Part shown: positions 10,358-19,511 of the stretch, one piece after another
Numbering within the stretch: position 1 is the first letter of the stretch
Layout: every line of letters begins with the position of its first letter
Assembly: GCA_902774215.1 (NCBI GenBank)
Contig: CACYHU010000009.1
Coordinates: forward strand, 24,934-88,933
Direction: 5' to 3'
DNA from: an uncultured Chloroflexota bacterium
Lineage (GTDB): Bacteria; Chloroflexota; Anaerolineae; Anaerolineales; Anaerolineaceae
DNA: 64,000 nucleotides
Notes under the pieces: model-generated
What the model saw: the letters and a program-made list of their open reading frames with translations, nothing else
What the model was told of the DNA's origin: nothing
The model's database searches: none
Made by a program: the position numbers and the translations under genes

Positions 10358-13300
10358 ATGAAAAATAAATTCGAAAGAAAGGCTTCCGGCTGCTTCCGGG
10401 CAGGCCGCTTATATCTTATTCCATTTCTCTCGTTTCTCATGACGCTCTCCCTCTTCCTGAGGGCAGGCACAGTCCTTGCGCAGGAAGCGGACCGCATCGA
10501 GATCGACGCCTCCGCGCTTGCCGCCGGGGAAGCCTTCACCTTTACCGTCACGGTCAATTCCGACGAGATGCGCTCCTTTGCGGACGCGCAGATGGAACTG
10601 ACCGCGGTCCTCTGCCCGGCCGGGGAAGATGAGGCCAGCTGCCAGACACTTTCCAGAACGACGGAAGGTGAAGATGACACGACTATGCGCGTAGTCTTCA
10701 CTGCGGAAGCACTGCCCGGCGCCGGGGATTACAACCTCGATGTGAGCTTCAGGGATGAAGCCGGCAGCTTTGCCTCCCAGTCCGCCTCTTATCTGCTGCG
10801 CGGGGTGCGTCCGTCCGCCGGGGCTGAAGCCTCCGCCACGCCAACCTCCGAAGCGCAGCCGACAGTCTCACCCACGTCACCTTCAGCCACAGGAACCCCC
10901 GAACCGGAGATCGATGTCCCGATCACGGTCAAGCCGGTCAAAATGGTGCCGGCGTTCCTCGGCGAAAACGGTGAGGTGCTTTACGCGAATGCCACGATCT
11001 ATGTCAGTGATCCCTATTACCTCTCTCTCCGCTCAGACAGCGTCCTGAACGACAGCGTGACCGTGGAAGCCGCGCTTCCCGCCTCGCTTCGGTCCGCCCC
11101 GCTGGACCCGGAGAGCGAATGCCTTCAGTATCTGAACGCGGATGGTACCGCGCTGGAGCTGCCCGGCAGTCTCTGGAATGAAGAAAACGGCGGGACCTTC
11201 CGCTGTGAACTGCGTTACACAGACCGGGTTTGGCTGCCCGCCGAGCCGGTCAGTTTCTCAATGATCCCGGGAACCGGGACCTTTGCGGAGACCTTTGAGA
11301 TGTTACCGCTCAAATGGTCCGCCTATCCGATGAATATCACAAAGCACCCCGCCACCCATCAGGCGCAGATCTTCGACAGCCGCGGCAACCTGCTGTGCAG
11401 CGATACCGTTGCCTGCGGAATGTTTTATTCCGATGAGGTTTACAGGCTGACGTACAGATTCCCCGCGGAATGGGGCGGTGCCCTGCCTTCCGGCAGAAGC
11501 TTCTCCGCTGAGGTGAACTGGCCCGCTGAATGGGCGGCGTCCATTTCCCGGCAGGCGAATATTGATGCCGCTGTAGCTTACGGCGATGCCTGTGCTGTGG
11601 ACGAAGACGGGAACACATATTTTGAATTAACAGAAAACCCGGACGGCCGCTACACCGCATCCTGTACCTTCTCACCCGGTGCCGTGACGGACGCGGTGAT
11701 GCCTTCGATCCGGATCCATCTGGATGATAATGCCTGGGCTGTGAACGACCTGAATATAGCCCTGTCCCCGGTCATCATCCGGGAATCATCCCTCCAGACA
11801 GAAGAAATTACTCCTGAAGGAACGGAAACATCCCTGCCGACAGCAGAAATCACGCCTGAAGGTACCGAAACTCCGCTGCCGACCGTCACCGCGGAACCCG
11901 GTACGGGAGAGCCTCTGCCGGATATCGAAATCATCATGACGGTCAAACCGGTCACGCTTACGCCTTCGATCGCCGATGAAGAGGGCAATACGCTCGTTTA
12001 CGGTTCAACGCTCTATGTCGGGGAGCCTTACTACCTCCGAATCAGTGCCGACAGCCCGATGAATGACAGCGTTGATGTGAACGTGGACCTTCCGGCCTCC
12101 TTCCTCAGCGCTCCGCTGGATCCCATGTCGGAGTGTCTGGATTACCTGAACGACGAAGGCACCGGTTTTTCCATCCCGGGCGGCAGCTGGAACAGTGAAA
12201 ACAACAATACCTTCAACTGCGAACTTCGTTTCACTGACAGTACCTGGATGGCGGCCAATCCTTTGAATTTCTCCATCAGTCCATCCGGTATTCCGGCTGA
12301 TGAAACCTTTGAAATGTCCCCGCTGAGCTGGAATTATTACCCGGTCAATATTGCCAAATACGCGGCGACACACCAGGTCCAGATCTCCGACAGCCGCGGG
12401 AACCTGATCTGCAGTGACACCGTTCCCTGCGGGGTTTTCAACGCGGATGATATTTATATCGTGACCTACAAATTCCCCGCCGACTGGGGTGAAGCCCTGC
12501 CCTCCGGCAGGTCCTTCAGCGCCGATCTGCAGTGGCCTGAAAACTGGGCGATGGGACTGGAAAACATGTATGACCCGGAAACAGTACAGCAATTCGCTGA
12601 CGTCTGTGCTGTCGGCCCGGATGGCGTGACCCGGTTCGTTCTGCAGGAGGTTTCAGCAGGGCGCTATGCGGCTTCCTGTGCCTTTGAGCCCGCGAGCATT
12701 GCCAACCCGGTCCAGTCAGCCGCTGTTTTACATCTGGATGACGCTTCCTGGCAGGTTTCCGACCTGAATGTGATGATGCCCGGGACGATCATCAAAAAAC
12801 AGGCTGTGCTTTCTCCTTCCCTGGTTATGCAGGTGGAGGAAGGGTCCGCGGCGGCGGAACAGATCCGCGGCGGTACCATCACTTCCCTTTATAAGACGAC
12901 CTCGGATATGCCGAATGCCGGCGGCGGCTTCGGCATGCCCGCTCTTTACACGCTCAAAGCACAGGTTGAAGGCATTTCCTCCGCCCGTGCGCCGCAGTGG
13001 AGCGACTATGTGCAGGTGAACTGGAGCGTTTTTGATGCGCTTGCACAGACCGGCGATCTGCCCGCCTGCCTTGAGCCGAACGGAAACGGTTATAAGCTCG
13101 GCGAGCTTGTTCAGACAGCTGACGGGACCTGGCAGTCGGAATGTTCCTTCCGCTTCCCGATGTCCATGCCTGAAAGCACTTTCGGCGGCGTGCTGCAGAT
13201 GGAGCTTTTCTCCGGTATGTACAATACCACGGCTTCCACCGGTGTTGCATCCCAGCCGTTCCTGAGGCAGATCCTTGCTGTCAATCTGGACATTCCTGAT

Positions 13301-16060
13301 AAAATGGTGCCGACGCAGCCGATGCGGATGGCTGTAAGGCTTACTGATGAGACCGGCGGCCTTTCCGATTACGCAAGAGCCGTCATCAGCCGGACCGGCG
13401 CACTGGTGACAAGCAGCTGGGAGCATAACGCTGCCTCAACCTGTCAGGGAATCTATGACCTTTCTGACGAAGGAGAATCAAGCTGCACGGTCATGTTTGA
13501 CGCGCCTGTGAACACGGCTTCGGTCATGCATTTTGACCTTGAAACAAAGGAGCTCGGAAATCTCTTCAATATTCAGTTCCGTCCTTCCGCGGATATCTAT
13601 ATCACGGAAGTTGCCCGCAAGGATGTGACGCTTACGCCTTCTCTGGCTCTTCAGATGGCCCCGAACGGTGAGCCGGGTGAGCAGATCAGCGGCGGATGGA
13701 TCACCCGCTTATACCGCACCTCTGATGAGATGCCGAATCTCTATATGAGTTCCGATTCTCCCGCCCGCTATACGCTCAGTGCTGATATCAGCGGGATCTT
13801 CAGCGGCAGTGAGCCGCAGCCCGGCGACTACGTCCGGGTGAACTGGAACATGCTTGATGAACTGGCTCAGTCCGGTGAACTGCCTTCCTGCATCCTTCCC
13901 GCGGACGGCGGTTATATGCTGGGCGTGCTGGAACCGGACGGGGAGGATGCCTGGACAACATCCTGTGATTTCTTCTTCCCCCAGACAATGAGTGAAGAAC
14001 TGACCGGCGGCAATCTGTCAATGGAGCTGGTTTCAGCTGCCTATAACGGCTCTGCCGCTGCCCGGATGAACGGGAAGGCATTTACCCGGGAGAACCTCTA
14101 TGTTGACCTGACGATCCCGGAGCATATGCTGGTGCGGCAGATGACGGAGTTCCGTGTAAAGGTCTCTGATGACAGCGGAAGCCTTTCCGATTATTCCCTG
14201 GCGATCCTGAACGCGGCCGGTGCCACGCTGCGCAGCGACTGGGATTATAATTACGTGACCACATGCCAGGGACTTTATAACATTGAAATGGACGGAACCT
14301 CCTCCTGCTCCGCGTTGTTTGAAGCGCCGACAGCGGGTGATTCCATAATGCACTTCGAGTTTATTTCGCCGGCGCTTGAAAATCTCTTCAGCGTTACCTA
14401 CCGGCCTTCAGAAGATATCCATATCGCTGAAATTTCGAACCCGAAGGCTGTGCTGAGCGTCAAACTCTTCCATGCTGGGAACGAGATACCGCTGCCCGCT
14501 TCCGACGATGATGTGTTCCATGTCGGCGAAGCTTACCAGCTGCAGTTTTATCTGACCCCTGAGGCGGAATACAGAGATGTTCTGGATGCGGTCTCGGTGG
14601 ACAATGAAGGACTGGTGATGGACTGGTACCGGCCGCTGCGTATCCGCTGGGGCATGATCCCGGGCGGCGAGACTTCGCTGAACTTCTACCGCGACGGAGA
14701 TCATTTCGTTGCCCGTTATGATTTCAGCTTTGAACAGGGCGATCTGTATCTGGACGGGATCCTTGGGCAGCTTGTGGCGGAATGCTGGATCGAGAACTGG
14801 GAAATCAGCGGCATCAGCAATATGGAACCTGTCCAGCTGCCTTCCCGTATTGACAAGAATCCGGTGAGTCTGGAGCTGAGCGGTTTCACGATCGATTCCG
14901 CTTTGGAAAATCAGAGTGATGTTTATGTGAACCGGAACGCGGAGTTCAGCGTGAAGTTCAACGGTTCACTGGATTACTTTGATCCCGGCCGGTTGATCGT
15001 CGGTTATGAAGCCAACGGGATCAAAACACCGATCGACTGTTTCACGGATTATGAGAGCGGTATCATGAGCTGTTCCTTCGTCCCGGTGTGCACGGACTAT
15101 AATTATGATACATACCCGGCAGTCTGCGGGACCGGGCTCAGCCTTTACGCCGAGTACACCGGTGATCCTTATAACGAACCCGCCGCTGTTGCTCCGAAAA
15201 CCTTCAATGTAAAACGTGCGGATCTGCGATTCTATCCGGAAGAGGACGGTTCGCTGAGTGAATATGACCTGTATACGATTCAGGAAGCCCTGCCGGACCT
15301 GAGCGATTTTGCGGATGCCGGACTGCGCGTGGGTACCTGGACAGTGGAAAGCTTCCTGCCGCGTGAGGTCCGTTCCGACAGCGGCTCTGAATTCAAGACC
15401 TATCCGGTAATCTTCCGCTATGAAAAGGATGGCGATGACGAACTGGATGAAAGTCTGCTGCGTCTGGACGTGCATTTCCAGAAAGGTGAATATCTCACGC
15501 CGACTGATGAGATCATCTCCCTTAAGCCGACGATGGTCACAGATGACACGGTCGTCTTTGACCTTGATTTCGGCAGCATGGAGATGCTGGATGACGGGCG
15601 TCTGGTTCAGGATGCACTCGCCGATGCGGTAACGATCACAAGCCTTGAGGTCCGCTATCCCGGAAGCGTGTTTATCGCGCCTTCCTCAGCCCGTTATGAG
15701 GCGGAGAATGTTACCTTTGCCCTGAAGGTCCTGACAGTGCTGGATATGGACCTGGATATTTCGATGCCGGGTGTGCTGCGCTTTGGCGGAGCGGCTGCGG
15801 ATGAACTGATGCTGAATCCCTTCACTGTCTACTGTTCGCAGCTTTATCAGGAAATGAAATGTTCGGCGGAGCTGCCGCTGGATATTCTCAATGAAAACGG
15901 TGAACCGCTGCTTTCCGAGATCGTGGAGGACGGCTGCTGGGGTAAAGTCCGGACAAAGGCCGGCAGCCCCGAGATCTATGTAAATAATTCTGTCTACCCG
16001 AAATGTTATCTTTCCGCTGTAGACTTCAACGGTGCGCTGATGATCGCGGGTGATTATTAA
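10358..16060 (+). CDS. Large exported protein with internally duplicated domains
   Basis: The frame is open from 10163, but ATG 10358 is chosen because it follows a GAGAAAGGG ribosome site and opens a typical signal peptide: basic start, hydrophobic residues about 18-38 and a likely VLA-QE cleavage near residue 41. The mature protein has a Ser/Thr/Pro-rich linker (about 155-185), a block starting TVKPV near 186 that is repeated near 523 after a second Thr/Pro-rich linker, and a different block (LxPSLxxQ start) near 817 that is repeated near 1090. A unique C-terminal region of about 540 residues follows. Cysteines recur in equivalent positions of paired blocks, as in extracellular proteins. 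No catalytic motif or cell-wall anchor was recognised. With the preceding gene it forms a pair of giant surface proteins. The function, perhaps adhesion or sheath, is not shown by the sequence. Confidence 0.8.
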   Translation: MKNKFERKASGCFRAGRLYLIPFLSFLMTLSLFLRAGTVLAQEADRIEIDASALAAGEAFTFTVTVNSDEMRSFADAQMELTAVLCPAGEDEASCQTLSRTTEGEDDTTMRVVFTAEALPGAGDYNLDVSFRDEAGSFASQSASYLLRGVRPSAGAEASATPTSEAQPTVSPTSPSATGTPEPEIDVPITVKPVKMVPAFLGENGEVLYANATIYVSDPYYLSLRSDSVLNDSVTVEAALPASLRSAPLDPESECLQYLNADGTALELPGSLWNEENGGTFRCELRYTDRVWLPAEPVSFSMIPGTGTFAETFEMLPLKWSAYPMNITKHPATHQAQIFDSRGNLLCSDTVACGMFYSDEVYRLTYRFPAEWGGALPSGRSFSAEVNWPAEWAASISRQANIDAAVAYGDACAVDEDGNTYFELTENPDGRYTASCTFSPGAVTDAVMPSIRIHLDDNAWAVNDLNIALSPVIIRESSLQTEEITPEGTETSLPTAEITPEGTETPLPTVTAEPGTGEPLPDIEIIMTVKPVTLTPSIADEEGNTLVYGSTLYVGEPYYLRISADSPMNDSVDVNVDLPASFLSAPLDPMSECLDYLNDEGTGFSIPGGSWNSENNNTFNCELRFTDSTWMAANPLNFSISPSGIPADETFEMSPLSWNYYPVNIAKYAATHQVQISDSRGNLICSDTVPCGVFNADDIYIVTYKFPADWGEALPSGRSFSADLQWPENWAMGLENMYDPETVQQFADVCAVGPDGVTRFVLQEVSAGRYAASCAFEPASIANPVQSAAVLHLDDASWQVSDLNVMMPGTIIKKQAVLSPSLVMQVEEGSAAAEQIRGGTITSLYKTTSDMPNAGGGFGMPALYTLKAQVEGISSARAPQWSDYVQVNWSVFDALAQTGDLPACLEPNGNGYKLGELVQTADGTWQSECSFRFPMSMPESTFGGVLQMELFSGMYNTTASTGVASQPFLRQILAVNLDIPDKMVPTQPMRMAVRLTDETGGLSDYARAVISRTGALVTSSWEHNAASTCQGIYDLSDEGESSCTVMFDAPVNTASVMHFDLETKELGNLFNIQFRPSADIYITEVARKDVTLTPSLALQMAPNGEPGEQISGGWITRLYRTSDEMPNLYMSSDSPARYTLSADISGIFSGSEPQPGDYVRVNWNMLDELAQSGELPSCILPADGGYMLGVLEPDGEDAWTTSCDFFFPQTMSEELTGGNLSMELVSAAYNGSAAARMNGKAFTRENLYVDLTIPEHMLVRQMTEFRVKVSDDSGSLSDYSLAILNAAGATLRSDWDYNYVTTCQGLYNIEMDGTSSCSALFEAPTAGDSIMHFEFISPALENLFSVTYRPSEDIHIAEISNPKAVLSVKLFHAGNEIPLPASDDDVFHVGEAYQLQFYLTPEAEYRDVLDAVSVDNEGLVMDWYRPLRIRWGMIPGGETSLNFYRDGDHFVARYDFSFEQGDLYLDGILGQLVAECWIENWEISGISNMEPVQLPSRIDKNPVSLELSGFTIDSALENQSDVYVNRNAEFSVKFNGSLDYFDPGRLIVGYEANGIKTPIDCFTDYESGIMSCSFVPVCTDYNYDTYPAVCGTGLSLYAEYTGDPYNEPAAVAPKTFNVKRADLRFYPEEDGSLSEYDLYTIQEALPDLSDFADAGLRVGTWTVESFLPREVRSDSGSEFKTYPVIFRYEKDGDDELDESLLRLDVHFQKGEYLTPTDEIISLKPTMVTDDTVVFDLDFGSMEMLDDGRLVQDALADAVTITSLEVRYPGSVFIAPSSARYEAENVTFALKVLTVLDMDLDISMPGVLRFGGAAADELMLNPFTVYCSQLYQEMKCSAELPLDILNENGEPLLSEIVEDGCWGKVRTKAGSPEIYVNNSVYPKCYLSAVDFNGALMIAGDY

Positions 16061-16117
16061 AATGAAGAACAGTCGCTTTGCGGAATGTTGGGAATAAGCG
16101 CCGGGACGAGGTGATGG

Positions 16118-17368
16118 ATGAGTAAAACGCTTAAAAGGTTCCTTATAATTGTTGTCATATTGGTCGTTATTGGTTTAGTGGTTTATTTCCGGCTGCGGAA
16201 TTTGAGAAAAGAGGCCGGTGTATATCAGATCGGGACGATATGGCAGGCCAACAGTTTAAAATCAGACACTTTTGACCTGGATTTTTCAAATGCTTCCGCA
16301 AGGGTGAAAAATGGAAGGCGCGGGTTTGAAAAAGGTCTCGCCACCAATCCTGTCATGGAAGAATTCGGCGAAATAACGATCCCGGAACAATTTGGTTCAC
16401 ATCTTTTTGTGGAAGAGATCGCGGAACTGTTGTCAGGCAAAGATGTGCTGTTAACGGTGGGCGCCACATCGGATGAGATGACGATGAACGCCTCCATGCT
16501 GATGAATTATTTCAGCATCCCATTGCTCATACCATTTGCTGACGGGGATCTTTCTCCTGAGGATACTCCTGTAAATTATTCGATCCGTATGACACCGACA
16601 GCGCAGAAATACACGGAGTTTATTGGTGAATTGTTTTCATCCGGTTTTTTCTCGATCATCAACAATTACTTTTTCCAGGATGTTGCGATTCCGGATTATG
16701 ATATAAATGCAGCTGTTTTCTTTGCCAATAATTTCAACGGGCATAACACTGCTGTGAGTATTACGCAGAAAATCATAGACAACGGATACAATGTGGATAT
16801 TTATGTCCCTTATGAGCAGGACACCGAAGATCTGGAATATAAAGTTCAGTCATTATGGCAGTCCGATCCGGATAAAATGAGTTCAGTTGACACGGTGGTG
16901 ATCATCGGTGAAGACGGCGCGTCAATGAGAGGTCTGGCAGCGGTCAATCAGTCATGGAAGAACCGGGGATTGGAACCGTTGATTTTCCTGATCGGGTTCC
17001 TGCCTGATGAAATAGAGGCGGATGTCATTAATGCCCGGAATGTTTTTAATATTCAGCAGGCATTGGATATGGAGCACTGTCCGCCGAATATTACGAACCG
17101 CTCTGAAGCCATGGGGTATGCTGCCGGATATATTGTTTCTTCGGCGCTGTATCAGGCCAGTCAGAAGCAGCCGGGCGAGGCATCAGGTCTTTCACTTTTC
17201 TTCTCTTCAGAGGACAGCAGAAGGGAAAAGCATCAGGATTACCTGACATCCTATCGTGAAAATGTCCGGTCGGTTTTGCTGGATATGAATGAATCGATCC
17301 CCTGTTACGGCCCGGTGACTATATTATCGATAAGGTCAGGAAAGAATTTAACCTTCCTAATTAAATAA
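16118..17368 (+). CDS. Membrane-anchored periplasmic-binding-like protein
   Basis: Of 416 residues, residues 5-23 form a single N-terminal membrane segment or uncleaved signal. The rest has the layout of type I periplasmic-binding folds (branched-chain amino-acid-receptor-like): a segment with a GATSDEMT-like loop, then IPLLIPFADGD, then a second lobe with AVFFANNFNGHNTA and VVIIGEDGASMRGLA. It starts at ATG 16118 after GAGGTG, 57 bases after the previous gene. The AAA+ ATPase follows after only 7 bases, so the two are probably co-transcribed. No permease genes are nearby, so it is more likely a sensor or an adapted binding protein than part of a transporter. The family call is by fold impression and is moderate. 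Confidence 0.6.
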   Translation: MSKTLKRFLIIVVILVVIGLVVYFRLRNLRKEAGVYQIGTIWQANSLKSDTFDLDFSNASARVKNGRRGFEKGLATNPVMEEFGEITIPEQFGSHLFVEEIAELLSGKDVLLTVGATSDEMTMNASMLMNYFSIPLLIPFADGDLSPEDTPVNYSIRMTPTAQKYTEFIGELFSSGFFSIINNYFFQDVAIPDYDINAAVFFANNFNGHNTAVSITQKIIDNGYNVDIYVPYEQDTEDLEYKVQSLWQSDPDKMSSVDTVVIIGEDGASMRGLAAVNQSWKNRGLEPLIFLIGFLPDEIEADVINARNVFNIQQALDMEHCPPNITNRSEAMGYAAGYIVSSALYQASQKQPGEASGLSLFFSSEDSRREKHQDYLTSYRENVRSVLLDMNESIPCYGPVTILSIRSGKNLTFLIK

Positions 17369-17375
17369 TAAGAAT

Positions 17376-19466
17376 ATGACAATAAGTACTGATTATTTCA
17401 AAAACTTTCTTTCGATACTGAACCTGCGGTTCTACACACTGCTCGCGGCCTGTCCCGCTGATAACCGTGTCGAGGCACGGGACTTTATGACCCGGATCGC
17501 GGATCCGTCACTGGAGCCGGATCTGGAGTTCAGCGATGCTGAGGTTTCTGCCACTGCTGAATTACTGGACGCGCTGAACAGCGAAAATGATAAAATTCTC
17601 GCGGAAGGCGGCAAAATCGGGGATATCCCTTCGATCGAAGTGCTGCGTGAGCGTTTTGGCCTGAGCGGCAATGAGATGATCCTGCTGACAGCGATTCTCG
17701 CGCCTGCTGTTGATGAACGTTTCCGCAGGCTTTACACCCTGTTTCAATACAGTGAAGAGCCCCGTGTGGATTTCCTCCTCGGCCTGCTGGATAATGACGG
17801 GCTGGGACGTTACGCTCATGCCGAACTTCTGGGTAAGGAGGGCACCCTTTTTTCTCATTCACTGATCGAGCTGGTGAACAGAGGCGGGACATCGGAATCC
17901 GCTGCAGTCTGCCGTCCGGCTCCCGGACTGCTCTCGTGGCTGAACGGGATCCCCGCTGTTGATTATTATCTGGGACGTGCCGAATGGAGCATGCCGGATA
18001 ATGCTTCCGGAGACAGAAGAGCAAATGATGAGATCCTGGCTGCGGCGAATGCCATCGAGATGGCTGAGTTTAATTCCGATCCGGTCCCGATGGTTTCCTT
18101 CTTTGGAACTGATGCGGAGCGTCTGTTCATGGCTGCCGAATCACTGGGCGCGGAGATGAAGCGTCCTCTTTTGCGGCTGAATCTGCAGGGTCTTGAAATT
18201 CCCGAAGTGTTCCCGAATCTGCGTCTGGCGATGCGTGATGCTGCGCTGAACCGCGGACTGCTTGTCATCCGCGGTATCGATGACCTGATCGATTCCAGCG
18301 GCATTTTCCCTGATACCTTCGGCAGGTTCTTTGACAAATGGAATGTTTCGGTCGTGCTGCTTTCCAAACGGAATTTTGTGTTTGCGCCGGGTGATTTTTC
18401 CCCGAAGCGTCTGATCCTTCGCGTGGCGGTGAAGGGTCTGACCGGTTCGCAGCGTTTCGGCGTCTGGAAAGAACTGCTGAAGGGACTCCCGCTTGATGAC
18501 AGCTTTGATGATGAACATCTGCGTACCCTGGCCGGTCAGTTCACACTGAATTCCGCCCAGATCCGATCCGCTGTGAGCTCCGGCTTGGGAAAGGCTGTGA
18601 TCGAAGACCGCGACCTTACCATCAGTGACCTTTATGAGGGCGCGCGGGTGAGCTCCATGCATCATCTTTCGGACCTGGCGAAGAAGATGGAAGCGCGTTA
18701 CACGCTCAGGGATCTCATCTTGCCGGAAAAACAGACGATGGAGATCGAACAGCTTATCGCGATGGCCCGCAACCGTTCACAGGTGCTTGAGGACTGGGGC
18801 GTTGGGAAAAAACTGGTTTCCGGACGGGGTATTTCGGCTTTGTTTACCGGTGTCCCGGGTACCGGGAAGACGCTGACAGCGCAGGTGATCGCCGGTGAGC
18901 TCGGTCTGGATATTTACCGGGTGGATCTTTCGACCATCGTTTCCAAGTATATCGGTGAAACGGAAAAGAACCTGGAACGGATCTTCACCGAAGCGCAGAG
19001 CTCCAATGTGATCCTCTTCTTTGATGAAGCCGATTCACTTTTCGGACGCCGTTCCGAGGTCGGCAGCTCCCATGACCGTTATGCCAATATCGAAGTGGGC
19101 TACCTGCTCCAGCGTATCGAGACCTATGACGGGATCGTGCTGATGGCGACGAACCTGGGGGCGAACCTGGATGAGGCATTTGCCCGCCGTATCCATTTCA
19201 TCATCGATTTCCCCTTCCCGGATGAAGAAACACGCCTCCGCCTGTGGCAGCTGCTGCTTCCGGAAAATATTGAGAAGGAAGAGGATATTTATCTTGAACC
19301 CTTTGCATATGCTTATAAGATCGCAGGCGGTGCCATCCGTAATGCGGTGGTCTGGGCGATCTATGAGGCTGCAAGGAACAAACGGCCGCTCAACAGGGAA
19401 GATCTGCTCAACGGCGTGGAACGTGAATATCAAAAGATGGGGAAAGTCTTTATTCCGATACGATAA
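17376..19466 (+). CDS. AAA+ ATPase of eCIS type (Afp15/Pvc15-like)
   Basis: The 696-residue protein has a non-catalytic N-terminal half with a degenerate nucleotide-binding-like region, then a C-terminal AAA+ module. That module has Walker A GVPGTGKT near residue 491, Walker B ILFFDEAD near 545 and a downstream MATNLGANLDEAFARR sensor-1/arginine-finger stretch. This two-part CDC48/FtsH-like arrangement is the one seen in the ATPases encoded with extracellular contractile injection systems, where Afp15-type proteins act in assembly. It lies 7 bases after the periplasmic-binding-like gene and about 2.5 kb from the first eCIS gene, with an opposite-strand peptidase gene between. Joining it to the eCIS is an inference from family and proximity. 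Confidence 0.8.
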   Translation: MTISTDYFKNFLSILNLRFYTLLAACPADNRVEARDFMTRIADPSLEPDLEFSDAEVSATAELLDALNSENDKILAEGGKIGDIPSIEVLRERFGLSGNEMILLTAILAPAVDERFRRLYTLFQYSEEPRVDFLLGLLDNDGLGRYAHAELLGKEGTLFSHSLIELVNRGGTSESAAVCRPAPGLLSWLNGIPAVDYYLGRAEWSMPDNASGDRRANDEILAAANAIEMAEFNSDPVPMVSFFGTDAERLFMAAESLGAEMKRPLLRLNLQGLEIPEVFPNLRLAMRDAALNRGLLVIRGIDDLIDSSGIFPDTFGRFFDKWNVSVVLLSKRNFVFAPGDFSPKRLILRVAVKGLTGSQRFGVWKELLKGLPLDDSFDDEHLRTLAGQFTLNSAQIRSAVSSGLGKAVIEDRDLTISDLYEGARVSSMHHLSDLAKKMEARYTLRDLILPEKQTMEIEQLIAMARNRSQVLEDWGVGKKLVSGRGISALFTGVPGTGKTLTAQVIAGELGLDIYRVDLSTIVSKYIGETEKNLERIFTEAQSSNVILFFDEADSLFGRRSEVGSSHDRYANIEVGYLLQRIETYDGIVLMATNLGANLDEAFARRIHFIIDFPFPDEETRLRLWQLLLPENIEKEEDIYLEPFAYAYKIAGGAIRNAVVWAIYEAARNKRPLNREDLLNGVEREYQKMGKVFIPIR

Positions 19467-19473
19467 CAAAAAA

Positions 19474-19511
19474 AGCTGCCGCACCTGATTTCTGTGCGGC
19501 AGCTTTTTTTT
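19474..19511. terminator. Bidirectional rho-independent terminator
   Basis: A perfect 11-base stem, AGCTGCCGCAC (19474-19484) with GTGCGGCAGCT (19494-19504), is flanked by A's on the left and T's on the right. It can therefore end transcripts from both the AAA+ gene and the convergent S41 peptidase gene, whose stop codon overlaps the T run. Confidence 0.9.
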
